NCBI GenBank assembly: GCA_040394885.1
Contig: JBEBRK010000010.1
Coordinates: forward strand, 41,001 to 105,000
Direction: 5' to 3'
Source: Fen-1247 sp040394885
GTDB taxonomy: Bacteria; Gemmatimonadota; Gemmatimonadetes; Gemmatimonadales; Gemmatimonadaceae
DNA: 64,000 nucleotides
The translations under genes were made by a program, and so were the position numbers. Under the pieces are notes generated by a model, which was not told the origin of the DNA, searched no databases, and was given only the letters and a program-made list of their open reading frames with translations. Positions 26,293 through 34,966 of this stretch are shown in pieces; the first letter of the stretch is position 1, and each line of letters begins with the position of its first letter.

Positions 26293-27479
26293 CTGAGGCG
26301 TTTCCCCTGATCAAGCACCCACTGAACTAATCTTCCGGATGAGAGATCTGTGAGAAGTACGGATATGATAGCCGTTGTAAATACAAGTTCGGGTAATGGA
26401 AGTGTATCCTGGTTTACATAGGTGAGGGCTATTGCTAGGGCGAGTCCGCCCTGTCCCAGCAATGCTCGTCCCCAGTCGGGGCCTACGGAATCAAGAACTC
26501 CGCTGGCGCGGGCGGCGATTCGTGCGCCACCAATCTTGCCCACTACACGCGCGATTATAAATACTGCAACTGGAAGCAGCCACGCAGTAGACGGCGGTGT
26601 CCAGCTAGCGCCAGCAAATATTAAAAGCACAAAATACAAAGGACGCTCAACGCGTTCTAACGTAGAAGTAATAACTTCGCGCTGTTTAGATGTGTTTACT
26701 AACAGTGCTCCAAAGAACATCGTCGAAAGCAGCGGTGATAGTCGAAGGTATGCAGCTATTCCGCTCACCAGAATTATGGCGCCGGCAAGCGATATAAAAA
26801 AACGATCCGGCTTTTTTTCGTCGCCTAAAAACAGATAGAACAGCCATCCGCCCACTACACCGATTCCTATGCTTATAGCCATCCACTCAGTTGTAGTAAG
26901 TGGGCGTGCCAACGCAGAACGGTCCGGCTGATATGCAGCCATGAGCAAGCCAACCATCACTACGGCAATAAATGCGTTTACGTTGGATGTTGTGTTGATC
27001 AGCGAAGTTAACGAGTTTCTGTTGCTGCGGTCTCTTGTAACCAGCTTTAGACCTTCTACAGACGACGCCACTCCTATCGCACCGAATGCCAGTGACGGCG
27101 CAGCAGCTTCTATCAGTGTGAAGTCAAATAGATACTGAAGAACAAATGCCAGACATGCAGAGACCACAATAATCGTGGTGAACGACTCAACAAATGCGAG
27201 TCTGTAGACGGATCCTGGCACCAGAACCATGCGCCTTATTAGAAATCTGCTTCCGACCAGAGCGCCCATCCACCCAATGCTCAATGTGGCTATCGGGGCA
27301 AAGCTGTCAATGAGTGACGGCCCTAACATATTGGAAACCTGAGGCCCTAACAGAATACCCAAAACAAGATATTCGGCCCCGGATACTATCATATAACGCT
27401 TTCCAAGCCATTCAAACGCAACGTGTGCGGCTAAATAGGCACCAGCTACTACCAGAGTAAGTGCTAGCCCCGGACTCAT
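26289..27479 (-). CDS. CPA2-like cation:proton antiporter (first of pair)
   Basis: A 396-residue membrane protein with about eleven to twelve helices. It starts GLALTLVVAGAYLAAHVAFEWLG and has GAEYLVLGILLGPQVSNML and FAPIATLSIGWMGALVGSRF, consistent with the Na+/H+ exchanger fold, though the match is weaker than for its partner. The ATG at 27479 directly before the first helix is used; a further upstream ATG adds 20 polar residues. It overlaps the second gene (ATGA), so the two products are made together and may form a heterodimer. It is divergent from the CHAT operon, sharing an 85-base intergenic region. Confidence 0.78.
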   Translation of the reverse strand: MSPGLALTLVVAGAYLAAHVAFEWLGKRYMIVSGAEYLVLGILLGPQVSNMLGPSLIDSFAPIATLSIGWMGALVGSRFLIRRMVLVPGSVYRLAFVESFTTIIVVSACLAFVLQYLFDFTLIEAAAPSLAFGAIGVASSVEGLKLVTRDRSNRNSLTSLINTTSNVNAFIAVVMVGLLMAAYQPDRSALARPLTTTEWMAISIGIGVVGGWLFYLFLGDEKKPDRFFISLAGAIILVSGIAAYLRLSPLLSTMFFGALLVNTSKQREVITSTLERVERPLYFVLLIFAGASWTPPSTAWLLPVAVFIIARVVGKIGGARIAARASGVLDSVGPDWGRALLGQGGLALAIALTYVNQDTLPLPELVFTTAIISVLLTDLSSGRLVQWVLDQGKRLR

Positions 27480-27564
27480 TCGGATGCGCTCGTTGCAGCG
27501 GTAAGGTCGAGATGCATAATATATAAAATAGTGATACAAGTACTCGGTTGGAGTAGATTAATGT

Positions 27565-30500
27565 ATGACTTTTCGTTTGGCTGGATTGGTTGTTGGTCTC
27601 ATTTCGGTGGCGACAATCTCTGGTAACACTGAGATTCAGGGCTCCGTCGGTAATAACTTGATTGCAGGTGACACAACCGTCACCGGGTTCTATGCTAATC
27701 CCGCCGGGTTTTATGCAAAGGCGATAGATGCTGTAGAATCGGATAATTCGTCCAGTATCAAAACACTTAGCGATGAATGGGCAGCACGTGTCAATCATAG
27801 TACTGGTGGTGAGATAGACTACGAAGCCGCGCTTGGCCTCGCAACCCTGTCCCGACTGACATACGATTACGAAAGCTCAGCCCGTAGGTATAGAGAAATT
27901 ATTGGTTGGGCCCGGCGCGATGTGCAGGTGCAGGAGCGCCGTATGTCGGCGTTCTCTGCTTTGGCTGAAGCCTATCTTGGCTTGGCGTGGCAGGCTGATA
28001 CGAAAGGAGATCTTACATCGGCGGACAGCCTGTTTCTACTGGCAAGGATTAATTCGCGCTCTGCAGAAAGACGGGACCTTGAAGCTTCGGCAATAATGGG
28101 CCGAGCGATGGCGAGGGGGCCCGTTGAGGGAGCGCATGCTGCAATGGAGATGGTTGACTCTGCATATAAATATCTGCCAGTTCAGGAAGATGCTTTGCAT
28201 TCAGATTACTGGATGCGACGAGCAGTCCTTTCCGCTGTGCTGAGCCGGGCCTCAGCAACCGCAGAAGCTACAAGAGCACGTCGTATTGCAAACAGAATTA
28301 AAGACCGGCGCCGTGAAGCGAAGTCGCTTGGTGTGATGGCCCTCTATTATAGACTAAGCGGAAATGAAGAACGTGCTATTGCAATTTATGATACTGTTGT
28401 TTCGCTTCAGCTAAAGGCCAAGGATTACAGCTCGTTGGCAGAAACTCTGTTGCGACAGGGAGATGGCTATAGAAGTCGATCTCAGCTCTATATGTTCAAA
28501 AAGAAGATGCTGGAAGCAGCCAAGTATGCTGGCCAGTCAAGAAATGATATAGCATCGCGCTCTGTTCTGTTGCAGCTGGGAGCCTTATCAATGATGGTTC
28601 GCGATTATCCATCTGCCGACAGATATCTTGGACAATCAATTGAGTTATCGGAAAAAGATGGTGCTATCGCGGAGCTTATGCTCGCGCGGGCCTATCGTGC
28701 AAATCTTTATCTTACAATTGGCGATATAGATCGTTCACGCACAGAGACACAGATAGTTGCTGACTACCATCGACGTGTGGGTGATGGAGCGTATGAATTT
28801 GCCGCTTTGCGCGATCTTATACACATTGAATTACAGGCTAAGGATATTCCAGCAGCTGAACGCGCTTTGCGTGATGCAGAACGCTTATCCCTTGCACGTA
28901 ATCAATCTGCGTGGAATGAATGGTTAAATGAAGAGCGCGGATTGATTGCCAGAGCACGCGGCGACTATGCAAGAGCTAGAACTTACTTTCAGTTAGGGCT
29001 CAATGGCCTGGATTCAGGGCAGGAAGTTGTCAGTTATTCTGCCAAGTTACGCATTGCTGAAATGTCAGCCAGGTTAGGAGATATAGAGCGTGCGGTCGCC
29101 GAGCTATCTGAATCAGACAAGGAGTTGCAGTCATGGAGATCAACTCTGGACGATGCGGAGCTGCGCAGACTGGCATTTCAGGTTGGGCCGCGCGAACAGG
29201 GAGGGCATGCGGAAGCACTATCTTCAACACTTTCAATTATATCTGCAGCTGGTAAGCAGGATAAAGCGTTTGAGCTTGCCGAAAACAGAAGAGCTCGTGA
29301 GCTGAACGACAAGATTGTAAGAGCGCGTTCGTTGGTTGATGGTGCTCAGTCCACAACAATATCACTAACAGCTGCTCAGCCTTCTGATGTTAATTCAGAA
29401 GTTTATGAACATGTTCTGAATCCAAATACCGCATTGGTTTCCTACGTTGTTGGGGCCGCAGGGATTCCATCTACTATGTTCGTGCTGTACCGGGATCAGC
29501 AGGGGCGTCGTAATACATACAGCTTTTCCATACCTTCTGGTGATTCAATTGCTGATGATGTTTCCCGCCTGAATGCACTAATCGAATCAGGAGCCAGACC
29601 GAATTTTCTGCTTAAATCGCTTGGTGGTTATCTGTTGGATTCGGTTCGCACCGTACTTGGTAAAGCGGATGTAAATATTTCGAGCTTGATAGTCGTTCCG
29701 GATGGTCCTCTAAATTCGGTACCATTTGATGCGCTCATTCTGAGTGATGATAAACATGCTGTTGAGCATTATTCGATTTCCATAACTCCGTCAGCTGCTT
29801 CTAATGTTGTGCTGCGCGAACGTAGAAATAAGCGGGTAGGTGGAGGGGACAGGCTGCTGGTTTATGGTTCACCAATGCTGCCGAGTATAAAGGCTAGTTC
29901 TCATCCCGCTCTTTCTGCAGAAATGATTCAGGAGTTGTCTGCTCTTGCTGTTCTCAAAGGAGCTGCAGCTGAGGCAAGGGAAGTGGCGCGATATGGCGAT
30001 TCTGAACTGAGATTAAATAACGATGCAAGCATCGACTATTTACGAAGTGCTTCGCTTTCCCAGTTTGGAATTGTTCACTTCGCAACACATGCAATTGTTG
30101 ATGAGAGGTCTTCTGCCTCTACAGCTCTTGTGCTGGCCTCCGACTCTTCTGACGGAATTGGACTGCTCTTCCCAGGTGAACTGGCTTCTCTCCCGTTTGT
30201 TGCCGATCTGGTCGTCCTTTCTTCCTGCGCTAGTATTGGAGGGACTCCGATCGATGGAGAAGGGGTTCAGGGGCTTACCTCTTCGTTGCTGGAAGCCGGT
30301 GCGGGGAGCGTTGTTGCCACACGATGGAGAATAGACGACAACGGTACTGTCGACATTGTAAAATCTTTCTATCGCGAGCTGGCTGGCGGTCAGAATGTAT
30401 CTGAGGCATTGAGACTGGCAAAGTTGGAGGCGATACGAACCGATGTGCCGATACGCGACTGGGCCGCCTTTACTGTAGTAGGGGACCCCGAATTAACGGT

Positions 30501-30609
30501 TTCACTCGAATCCCCCGACCACCGCCGGATATGGCTTGCAGGACTGGTAGTTTTTGCTGCTGTTTTAGCTGCAGGAGGATTCTATCTGAGATCTAGAAGG
30601 GCATCCTAG
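27565..30609 (+). CDS. Exported TPR-CHAT protease-like protein with C-terminal membrane anchor
   Basis: A 1014-residue protein. An N-terminal hydrophobic stretch (LAGLVVGLISVATISG) looks like a signal peptide. About residues 90-590 are TPR-like helical repeats; about 690-980 form a CHAT domain with both catalytic residues: His842 in VHFATHA and Cys888 in VVLSSCAS. Near the end lies a membrane helix (WLAGLVVFAAVLAAGGFYL) followed by basic residues. CHAT domains are caspase-like proteases cutting partner proteins on a signal. Topology suggests a periplasmic protease held in the inner membrane. It heads an operon with a sigma factor and anti-sigma factor, so the anti-sigma or another envelope protein may be its substrate; that is inference. 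Confidence 0.88.
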   Translation: MTFRLAGLVVGLISVATISGNTEIQGSVGNNLIAGDTTVTGFYANPAGFYAKAIDAVESDNSSSIKTLSDEWAARVNHSTGGEIDYEAALGLATLSRLTYDYESSARRYREIIGWARRDVQVQERRMSAFSALAEAYLGLAWQADTKGDLTSADSLFLLARINSRSAERRDLEASAIMGRAMARGPVEGAHAAMEMVDSAYKYLPVQEDALHSDYWMRRAVLSAVLSRASATAEATRARRIANRIKDRRREAKSLGVMALYYRLSGNEERAIAIYDTVVSLQLKAKDYSSLAETLLRQGDGYRSRSQLYMFKKKMLEAAKYAGQSRNDIASRSVLLQLGALSMMVRDYPSADRYLGQSIELSEKDGAIAELMLARAYRANLYLTIGDIDRSRTETQIVADYHRRVGDGAYEFAALRDLIHIELQAKDIPAAERALRDAERLSLARNQSAWNEWLNEERGLIARARGDYARARTYFQLGLNGLDSGQEVVSYSAKLRIAEMSARLGDIERAVAELSESDKELQSWRSTLDDAELRRLAFQVGPREQGGHAEALSSTLSIISAAGKQDKAFELAENRRARELNDKIVRARSLVDGAQSTTISLTAAQPSDVNSEVYEHVLNPNTALVSYVVGAAGIPSTMFVLYRDQQGRRNTYSFSIPSGDSIADDVSRLNALIESGARPNFLLKSLGGYLLDSVRTVLGKADVNISSLIVVPDGPLNSVPFDALILSDDKHAVEHYSISITPSAASNVVLRERRNKRVGGGDRLLVYGSPMLPSIKASSHPALSAEMIQELSALAVLKGAAAEAREVARYGDSELRLNNDASIDYLRSASLSQFGIVHFATHAIVDERSSASTALVLASDSSDGIGLLFPGELASLPFVADLVVLSSCASIGGTPIDGEGVQGLTSSLLEAGAGSVVATRWRIDDNGTVDIVKSFYRELAGGQNVSEALRLAKLEAIRTDVPIRDWAAFTVVGDPELTVSLESPDHRRIWLAGLVVFAAVLAAGGFYLRSRRAS

Positions 30610-30664
30610 TTTGATAGAAGGTCACTGGCGTACTACCTTTGTTTAGGTAATTTTGCCAGATATT

Positions 30665-31279
30665 ATGCCCCTTCAGACCGAAGCGAGTATTTCTCAGGAA
30701 GTCTCGTCCTCAAAATTCGAAATATTGGTCAACAGATTTGCCGCCATGGTGCGGCAGATTGGTTGGAATTATCGATTGTCTGAGTCTGATATTGACGAGC
30801 TGGTGCAGGATGTTCGCATTCGTCTCTGGAAAGCAGAGAAAAGCTCTCAGCTGAGTAGTGAGAATATCGAATCGACTCCAGCGTCCTATGTTTATAGGAC
30901 TGCCACAACGGCCGCCCTAGATCTTATCAGAAGACGCAGAGTGGGTAAGGCCGACCAGCACGACTCAATCGATCTTGTAGGTCCCATACACACTCCCGGA
31001 GACGGTCAGTCTGGAGCTGCGATATTAGAGGATTCCTCTACGCCAGAGTCAGATCTTCACACTTCGGAGGTCTTCGATCAGGTTTCTGCTGCAGTCGACT
31101 CTATCGCGGATAGCAGGAGGCCAGTGGTGCGCATGTATTTGCAGGGATATTCGCGGGAAGATATCGCAGAGTTCTTGGGATGGAGTGAGGCCAAGACGCG
31201 GAATCTTCTCTATAGAGGACTCGCCGATCTGCGGGAAAAGCTACTGGAGCGCGGCATAGGCCCTGGAGGTATCGCATGA
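30665..31279 (+). CDS. ECF sigma factor of the CHAT operon
   Basis: A 204-residue sigma-70 family protein. Region 2 is at residues 25-85 (VNRFAAMVRQIGWNYRLSESDIDELVQDVRIRLWKA) and region 4 at the C terminus (DSRRPVVRMYLQGYSREDIAEFLGWSEAKTRNLLYRGLADLREKL). The linker between them is longer than usual and acidic. The ATG is chosen over a TTG four codons upstream. No clear Shine-Dalgarno is seen, so translation may depend on the CHAT gene 55 bases upstream. It overlaps the anti-sigma gene by four bases. It is not closely similar to the other two sigma factors in the window. Confidence 0.88.
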   Translation: MPLQTEASISQEVSSSKFEILVNRFAAMVRQIGWNYRLSESDIDELVQDVRIRLWKAEKSSQLSSENIESTPASYVYRTATTAALDLIRRRRVGKADQHDSIDLVGPIHTPGDGQSGAAILEDSSTPESDLHTSEVFDQVSAAVDSIADSRRPVVRMYLQGYSREDIAEFLGWSEAKTRNLLYRGLADLREKLLERGIGPGGIA

Positions 31280-32094
31280 AGGAATTAACTGATGCTCAGT
31301 TACAGAGCCTTTACATAGGATCTGTAAACCGGGTAAAGAGGAATATAGATAACTGCCCCACCACTGAAGATCTTCTGTATCTGGCACAGAAGGGAAAGCA
31401 TACGCACGATTCCGAGTCGGAGAACAGGCGTCTTATGCTGCTCGATCATGTGATGGGGTGTGCAGGCTGCCATAAAGAGTGGTCAATGTTGCGGGCAGTT
31501 GAAGAGGCCGGCCGGATGCTTGAGTTGGAGGAAGGTGATTCGCCACTTTGTTCATCTGAGATTCAGGGCGAGCGCGGTGAAGAGCGTAGTAATATCAGAT
31601 CACTCGCTTCAGATGCTAAATCGGCTCCGAAATCTTCCTTACCATTCAAGCGCTGGGCGTATGTGGGTTCGCTGTTTGCCGCCTGCGCAGTGGTGGCCCT
31701 GGGAGTGAAATCTGTAGGTAACGGCTGGGGTGATAATGAGCCTGTTACACGTGGCCGCGCATACGCAATCGAATTAATCAGTCCGTCCGAAGGTGACCTT
31801 GTTTCGCTTCCGGATTCTATTGCTCTCAGTACATCGTCATACGTTGCTTTTAACTGGGAACCTATTGCACGAGCAACCACATACCACTTCGAAATATTGG
31901 ATGATGACGGACGCACCCTTTTTTCGGCTGCAACCGAACAGGCCAGTTATTCGCTGAAAGTCGGTGATTGGCTGACTCAGATGCAGTCGATAGCTGGAGA
32001 CTCCGATGTAAAAGTGAAGTGGTGGGTGCGCGCAGATTTAGAAGATGGGACATCTGAACGATCTAAGATGCAGAGTCTGGAGTTCAGGAGATAG
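31276..32094 (+). CDS. Zinc-type anti-sigma factor with periplasmic FN3-like domain
   Basis: A 272-residue single-pass protein. The cytoplasmic part has the anti-sigma zinc-finger set Cys27, His58, Cys62, Cys65 (LLDHVMGCAGC). A membrane helix lies near residues 133-152 (YVGSLFAACAVVALGV). The outside part, about 165-272, looks like one fibronectin-type beta sandwich (ELISPSEGDLVSLP, YVAFNWEPIARATTYHFEI, VKVKWWVRADL). It should hold the adjacent ECF sigma factor at the membrane until a periplasmic cue acts. Gene order and ATGA overlap support the pairing. The nearby CHAT protease is a candidate for releasing it. Confidence 0.85.
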   Translation: MKELTDAQLQSLYIGSVNRVKRNIDNCPTTEDLLYLAQKGKHTHDSESENRRLMLLDHVMGCAGCHKEWSMLRAVEEAGRMLELEEGDSPLCSSEIQGERGEERSNIRSLASDAKSAPKSSLPFKRWAYVGSLFAACAVVALGVKSVGNGWGDNEPVTRGRAYAIELISPSEGDLVSLPDSIALSTSSYVAFNWEPIARATTYHFEILDDDGRTLFSAATEQASYSLKVGDWLTQMQSIAGDSDVKVKWWVRADLEDGTSERSKMQSLEFRR

Positions 32095-32205
32095 CTTTTA
32101 GCTACTTGCTATTTATCTGTTCCGTTAGTAATGTATGAAGACAACTGATTCGTGGTGATTTGCCGCATATTGCAGCCACGTTAAACAACTCGCTAAAAAG
32201 TATAT

Positions 32206-32238
32206 CGCCCGCGGCCTTGTCGTGGGCGTTTTGCTTTT
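32206..32238 (+). terminator. Rho-independent terminator before thrB
   Basis: Stem CGCCCGCG/CGTGGGCG (one G-T pair) with a seven-base loop, followed by TTTTGCTTTT. It lies 111 bases after the anti-sigma stop and ends just 16 bases before thrB, so thrB's own promoter must be upstream of it, or thrB reads through it. A regulatory role for thrB is possible. Confidence 0.7.
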
Positions 32239-32253
32239 GGAGATTTAAACCAA

Positions 32254-33192
32254 ATGGCACATGTAACTGTTCCTGCTTCGAGCGCCAACTTAGGCGCCGG
32301 CTTTGACTGCGTTGGAATCGCAGTCGATAGACGTCTGTCGGCAGAGGTAATTCTTAACCCTGATTCACCAGCAAAGATCTCAATTACCCGAGGTGGGTCA
32401 TTGGCAGGTTTTCAGGATCCAGCTGAAAAAGATCTTCTCTATATCGCCTTTAATGAAGCTGTCGCTTATGCACGACGTGAATATACTGGCGGACTTCATT
32501 TCAATGTTACTTCGCATATACCAGTAGCAAGAGGATTGGGGTCTTCGGCTGCGGCTATTGTCGCCGGTGCTTCGCTCGCTAACGAAGCGTTAGAGTTGGG
32601 CCTTGGCAACGATGATCTGTTGCAGATATGTGGAAGCCTCGAAGGCCACCCGGATAACGTGGCACCTGCGATTTTTGGCGGAGCGATTCTGGGGCTGGTA
32701 ATCCCTGGCCAAAAGTTCAAGGCTGTAGAGCTTACGGTGCACGATTCTCTGTCATTTATTTTTGCAGTGCCCAGCTTTACTACCGAGACAAAAAAAGCCC
32801 GCTCCGTATTACCGCCCGTTCTCCCGTATTCAAAGGCTGTGCTGGGGATCTCAAGAGCCGGCGCCCTGGTAAAGGGGTTGGAAACCGGAGATGGGGAACT
32901 TTTGGCCCTGGCCTTCGACGACGTAATTCACGTCCCTTACCGTAAGGGGCTGATTAACTTCTACGAAGAAGTTACCTCGGCCGCTGTGCAGGCGGGCGCG
33001 TTTGGTGCAACGCTGAGTGGGTCTGGCTCGACACTCGCGGCGGTGGCGCCGCGTGGAGCCGCAGCTAGAGTGTGTGAGTGTATGAAGGCGACCTGGGAAG
33101 AGGCTGGATATGGGTGTGAAGCATTCGTATCGGACAGCCATCCGGTTCCTGGTGTCGCGGTAAGCGCGGAAAAGATCGCCCAATTGGCGTAA
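32254..33192 (+). CDS. thrB: Homoserine kinase
   Basis: A 312-residue GHMP-family kinase that phosphorylates homoserine with ATP on the way to threonine. Motif 1 (VTVPASSANLGAGFDCVGIAV) and the ATP loop (IPVARGLGSSAAAIVAGASLANEAL) are intact, as is the late GAFGATLSGSGSTLAAVAP. It starts with ATG after GGAGAT. No thrA or thrC is nearby, so the threonine pathway is dispersed. The gene is cytoplasmic, complete and ordinary. A run of CA dinucleotides directly follows its stop. Confidence 0.94.
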   Translation: MAHVTVPASSANLGAGFDCVGIAVDRRLSAEVILNPDSPAKISITRGGSLAGFQDPAEKDLLYIAFNEAVAYARREYTGGLHFNVTSHIPVARGLGSSAAAIVAGASLANEALELGLGNDDLLQICGSLEGHPDNVAPAIFGGAILGLVIPGQKFKAVELTVHDSLSFIFAVPSFTTETKKARSVLPPVLPYSKAVLGISRAGALVKGLETGDGELLALAFDDVIHVPYRKGLINFYEEVTSAAVQAGAFGATLSGSGSTLAAVAPRGAAARVCECMKATWEEAGYGCEAFVSDSHPVPGVAVSAEKIAQLA

Positions 33193-33247
33193 AAACACAC
33201 ACACACAATTCACTTGGCCAGCAACTGGCCGCAAGTAAGAGGTTAAG

Positions 33248-34156
33248 ATGAGTGCAGCAGAAGCAAACGCAGGCCTCCAGGTTAGAGATCCTGCAATCGT
33301 GGAAAAGGGGTACGCTCGCCCGGAGCTGCTTGTAAGTACTTCCTGGTTGGCAGAGCATCTGAATGATCCGACAATCAGGATCCTGGAATGCGATGAAGAT
33401 GTCCTTCTCTATGATACAGGGCACATCCCAGGTGCTCAGAAGATCGACTGGCATATCGATCTCAATGACAATGTCCAGAGAGATTATATCAGTAAGGAGC
33501 ACTTTCAGGCACTGCTCAGATCAAAAGGAATAGATAACTCCACAACCGTTATCTTCTATGGTGACAAGAACAACTGGTGGGCCGCATACGCCCTCTGGGT
33601 TTTTCAGCTGTTTGGATTTAAGAATGTAAAGCTCCTCGATGGCGGTCGTACAAAGTGGGAGCTGGAAGGGCGCGAATATACTACCGAAAAGCCAGCTTTT
33701 GAGCCCACCGCCTTCGTAGCTAAAGACCGGGATGACTCTCGTGTTCGGGCCTTTTTCCCAGAGGTCCACGATCACTTCAGGGCGTCCCGTCCTCTGATAG
33801 ATGTTCGTAGTCCGGAGGAATTCAGTGGGGCCCGTACTCATATGCCCGATTACCCTCAGGAGGGGACTTTGCGGGGCGGACATATTCCAGGTGCCCGCTC
33901 TGTGCCTTGGGCCAGAGCTGCAAACTCTGACGGCACCTTTAAAACAGCTGAGGAACTTCGTTCCTTATACGTAGATGAGCAGGGGCTGAAGGCAAGTGAT
34001 GACGTGATCACCTATTGCCGTATCGGCGAGCGCTCGTCTCACACCTGGTTTGTGCTGACCTACCTTCTTGGGTTCCAGAATGTCCGTAACTATGACGGAT
34101 CCTGGACAGAATGGGGTAACGCAGTCCGCGCTCCGATCGAGCGTTCTGATATTTAG
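33248..34156 (+). CDS. Thiosulfate sulfurtransferase (two rhodanese domains)
   Basis: A 302-residue tandem rhodanese. The first, inactive-type domain runs from about 25 to 150 (LLYDTGHIPGAQKIDW), the second from about 165 to 295. The active Cys257 sits in YCRIGERSSHTW, and CRxGER loops are typical of thiosulfate rather than mercaptopyruvate sulfurtransferases. It moves sulfur from thiosulfate to cyanide or thiol acceptors. The Shine-Dalgarno AGAGG lies ten bases ahead of the ATG. A degenerate 16-base repeat array follows its stop. Confidence 0.9.
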   Translation: MSAAEANAGLQVRDPAIVEKGYARPELLVSTSWLAEHLNDPTIRILECDEDVLLYDTGHIPGAQKIDWHIDLNDNVQRDYISKEHFQALLRSKGIDNSTTVIFYGDKNNWWAAYALWVFQLFGFKNVKLLDGGRTKWELEGREYTTEKPAFEPTAFVAKDRDDSRVRAFFPEVHDHFRASRPLIDVRSPEEFSGARTHMPDYPQEGTLRGGHIPGARSVPWARAANSDGTFKTAEELRSLYVDEQGLKASDDVITYCRIGERSSHTWFVLTYLLGFQNVRNYDGSWTEWGNAVRAPIERSDI

Positions 34157-34187
34157 TTGATCCGCTAGCGTCTGGTTCGACAGCATA

Positions 34188-34267
34188 CAGTCTAACCGGC
34201 GTTCGGCTTAGCCTACGTCCAGTTTAGTCTACATCCAGTTTAGCCTGTTTCTAGTTTATCCAGCGTC
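34188..34267 (+). repeat. Five degenerate 16-base tandem units
   Basis: Consecutive 16-base units read CAGTCTAACCGGCGTT, CGGCTTAGCCTACGTC, CAGTTTAGTCTACATC, CAGTTTAGCCTGTTTC and TAGTTTATCCAGCGTC. They share the core AGTTTAG-CTAC-TC. The array fills part of the 288-base gap between the sulfurtransferase and dsbD genes and has no reading frame of note. It could be a decayed minisatellite or a cluster of protein sites. Confidence 0.7.
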
Positions 34268-34444
34268 TAACTGAATGAACGTGCTTAACCAGTAACAAAA
34301 ATGTTGCCTCGGGGTAAAATCTCGGGGCAAATCTTGGTAGATTTAATGGTTCGGGGTCACGCTCCAGCCGAATAAACTGTCAAATAGGTTGTCGGGCTGG
34401 TAAGTCGGTTGACTACGAAGCCTCACAGCTGGGAGATATTTTAA

Positions 34445-34957
34445 ATGGTGTCATATATAAAAACACGAACCAAGTTAGCCGCATTTGTCGGACTTGGTAT
34501 TCTGTTATCAGCATCTTCTGCAATTGCGCAGGATCCTGCTCAATGGAAGGCTACTCCAAAGACTAAGACTGTTGCTGCCGGTAGTTCGACTACAGTCAAG
34601 CTATCCGGAAAATTTGATGAAGGGTGGTACATCTACTCGCTCACACAGGGGCCTGGTGGACCAATTGCAACTCGTGTGACTCTTCCTGATTCTGCTCTGG
34701 TAAAGCTGGGCGGCAAAGCTGTAGCTACAACGGAGCCATCAACAAAGTTTGATGAAAACTTTGGGATTAATGTAGAAAAGCACAACAACTCTGTTGATTT
34801 TGAAGTCCCAGTCAGCGTTTTACCTACAGTAAAGCCTGGTGCAAAGGAGATCACCGTTGCTGTTCGCTATCAGGCTTGCAACGACACTGTCTGCTTACCT
34901 CCAAAAACAAAACGAGTTAAAGTACCACTGACTGTTACCGCGAAGACCAAGAAGTAA
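34445..34957 (+). CDS. DsbD N-terminal (alpha) domain protein
   Basis: A 170-residue exported protein: signal peptide to about residue 28 (SASSAIAQ), then an immunoglobulin-like domain of the DsbD alpha (DsbC/TlpA-partner) type. The redox cysteines are in YQACNDTVCLPPKT, the hallmark of this domain. In E. coli DsbD this domain is part of one protein; here it is separate and ends nine bases before the gene for the membrane and thioredoxin parts. It receives electrons from that partner and passes them to periplasmic thiol proteins. The start is preceded by GGGAGA. Confidence 0.86.
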   Translation: MVSYIKTRTKLAAFVGLGILLSASSAIAQDPAQWKATPKTKTVAAGSSTTVKLSGKFDEGWYIYSLTQGPGGPIATRVTLPDSALVKLGGKAVATTEPSTKFDENFGINVEKHNNSVDFEVPVSVLPTVKPGAKEITVAVRYQACNDTVCLPPKTKRVKVPLTVTAKTKK

Positions 34958-34966
34958 GATTCATAT

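Noticed and set aside
33193..33212. Short CA dinucleotide run after thrB
   Set aside because: Too short to call a repeat element; likely chance or minor slippage.
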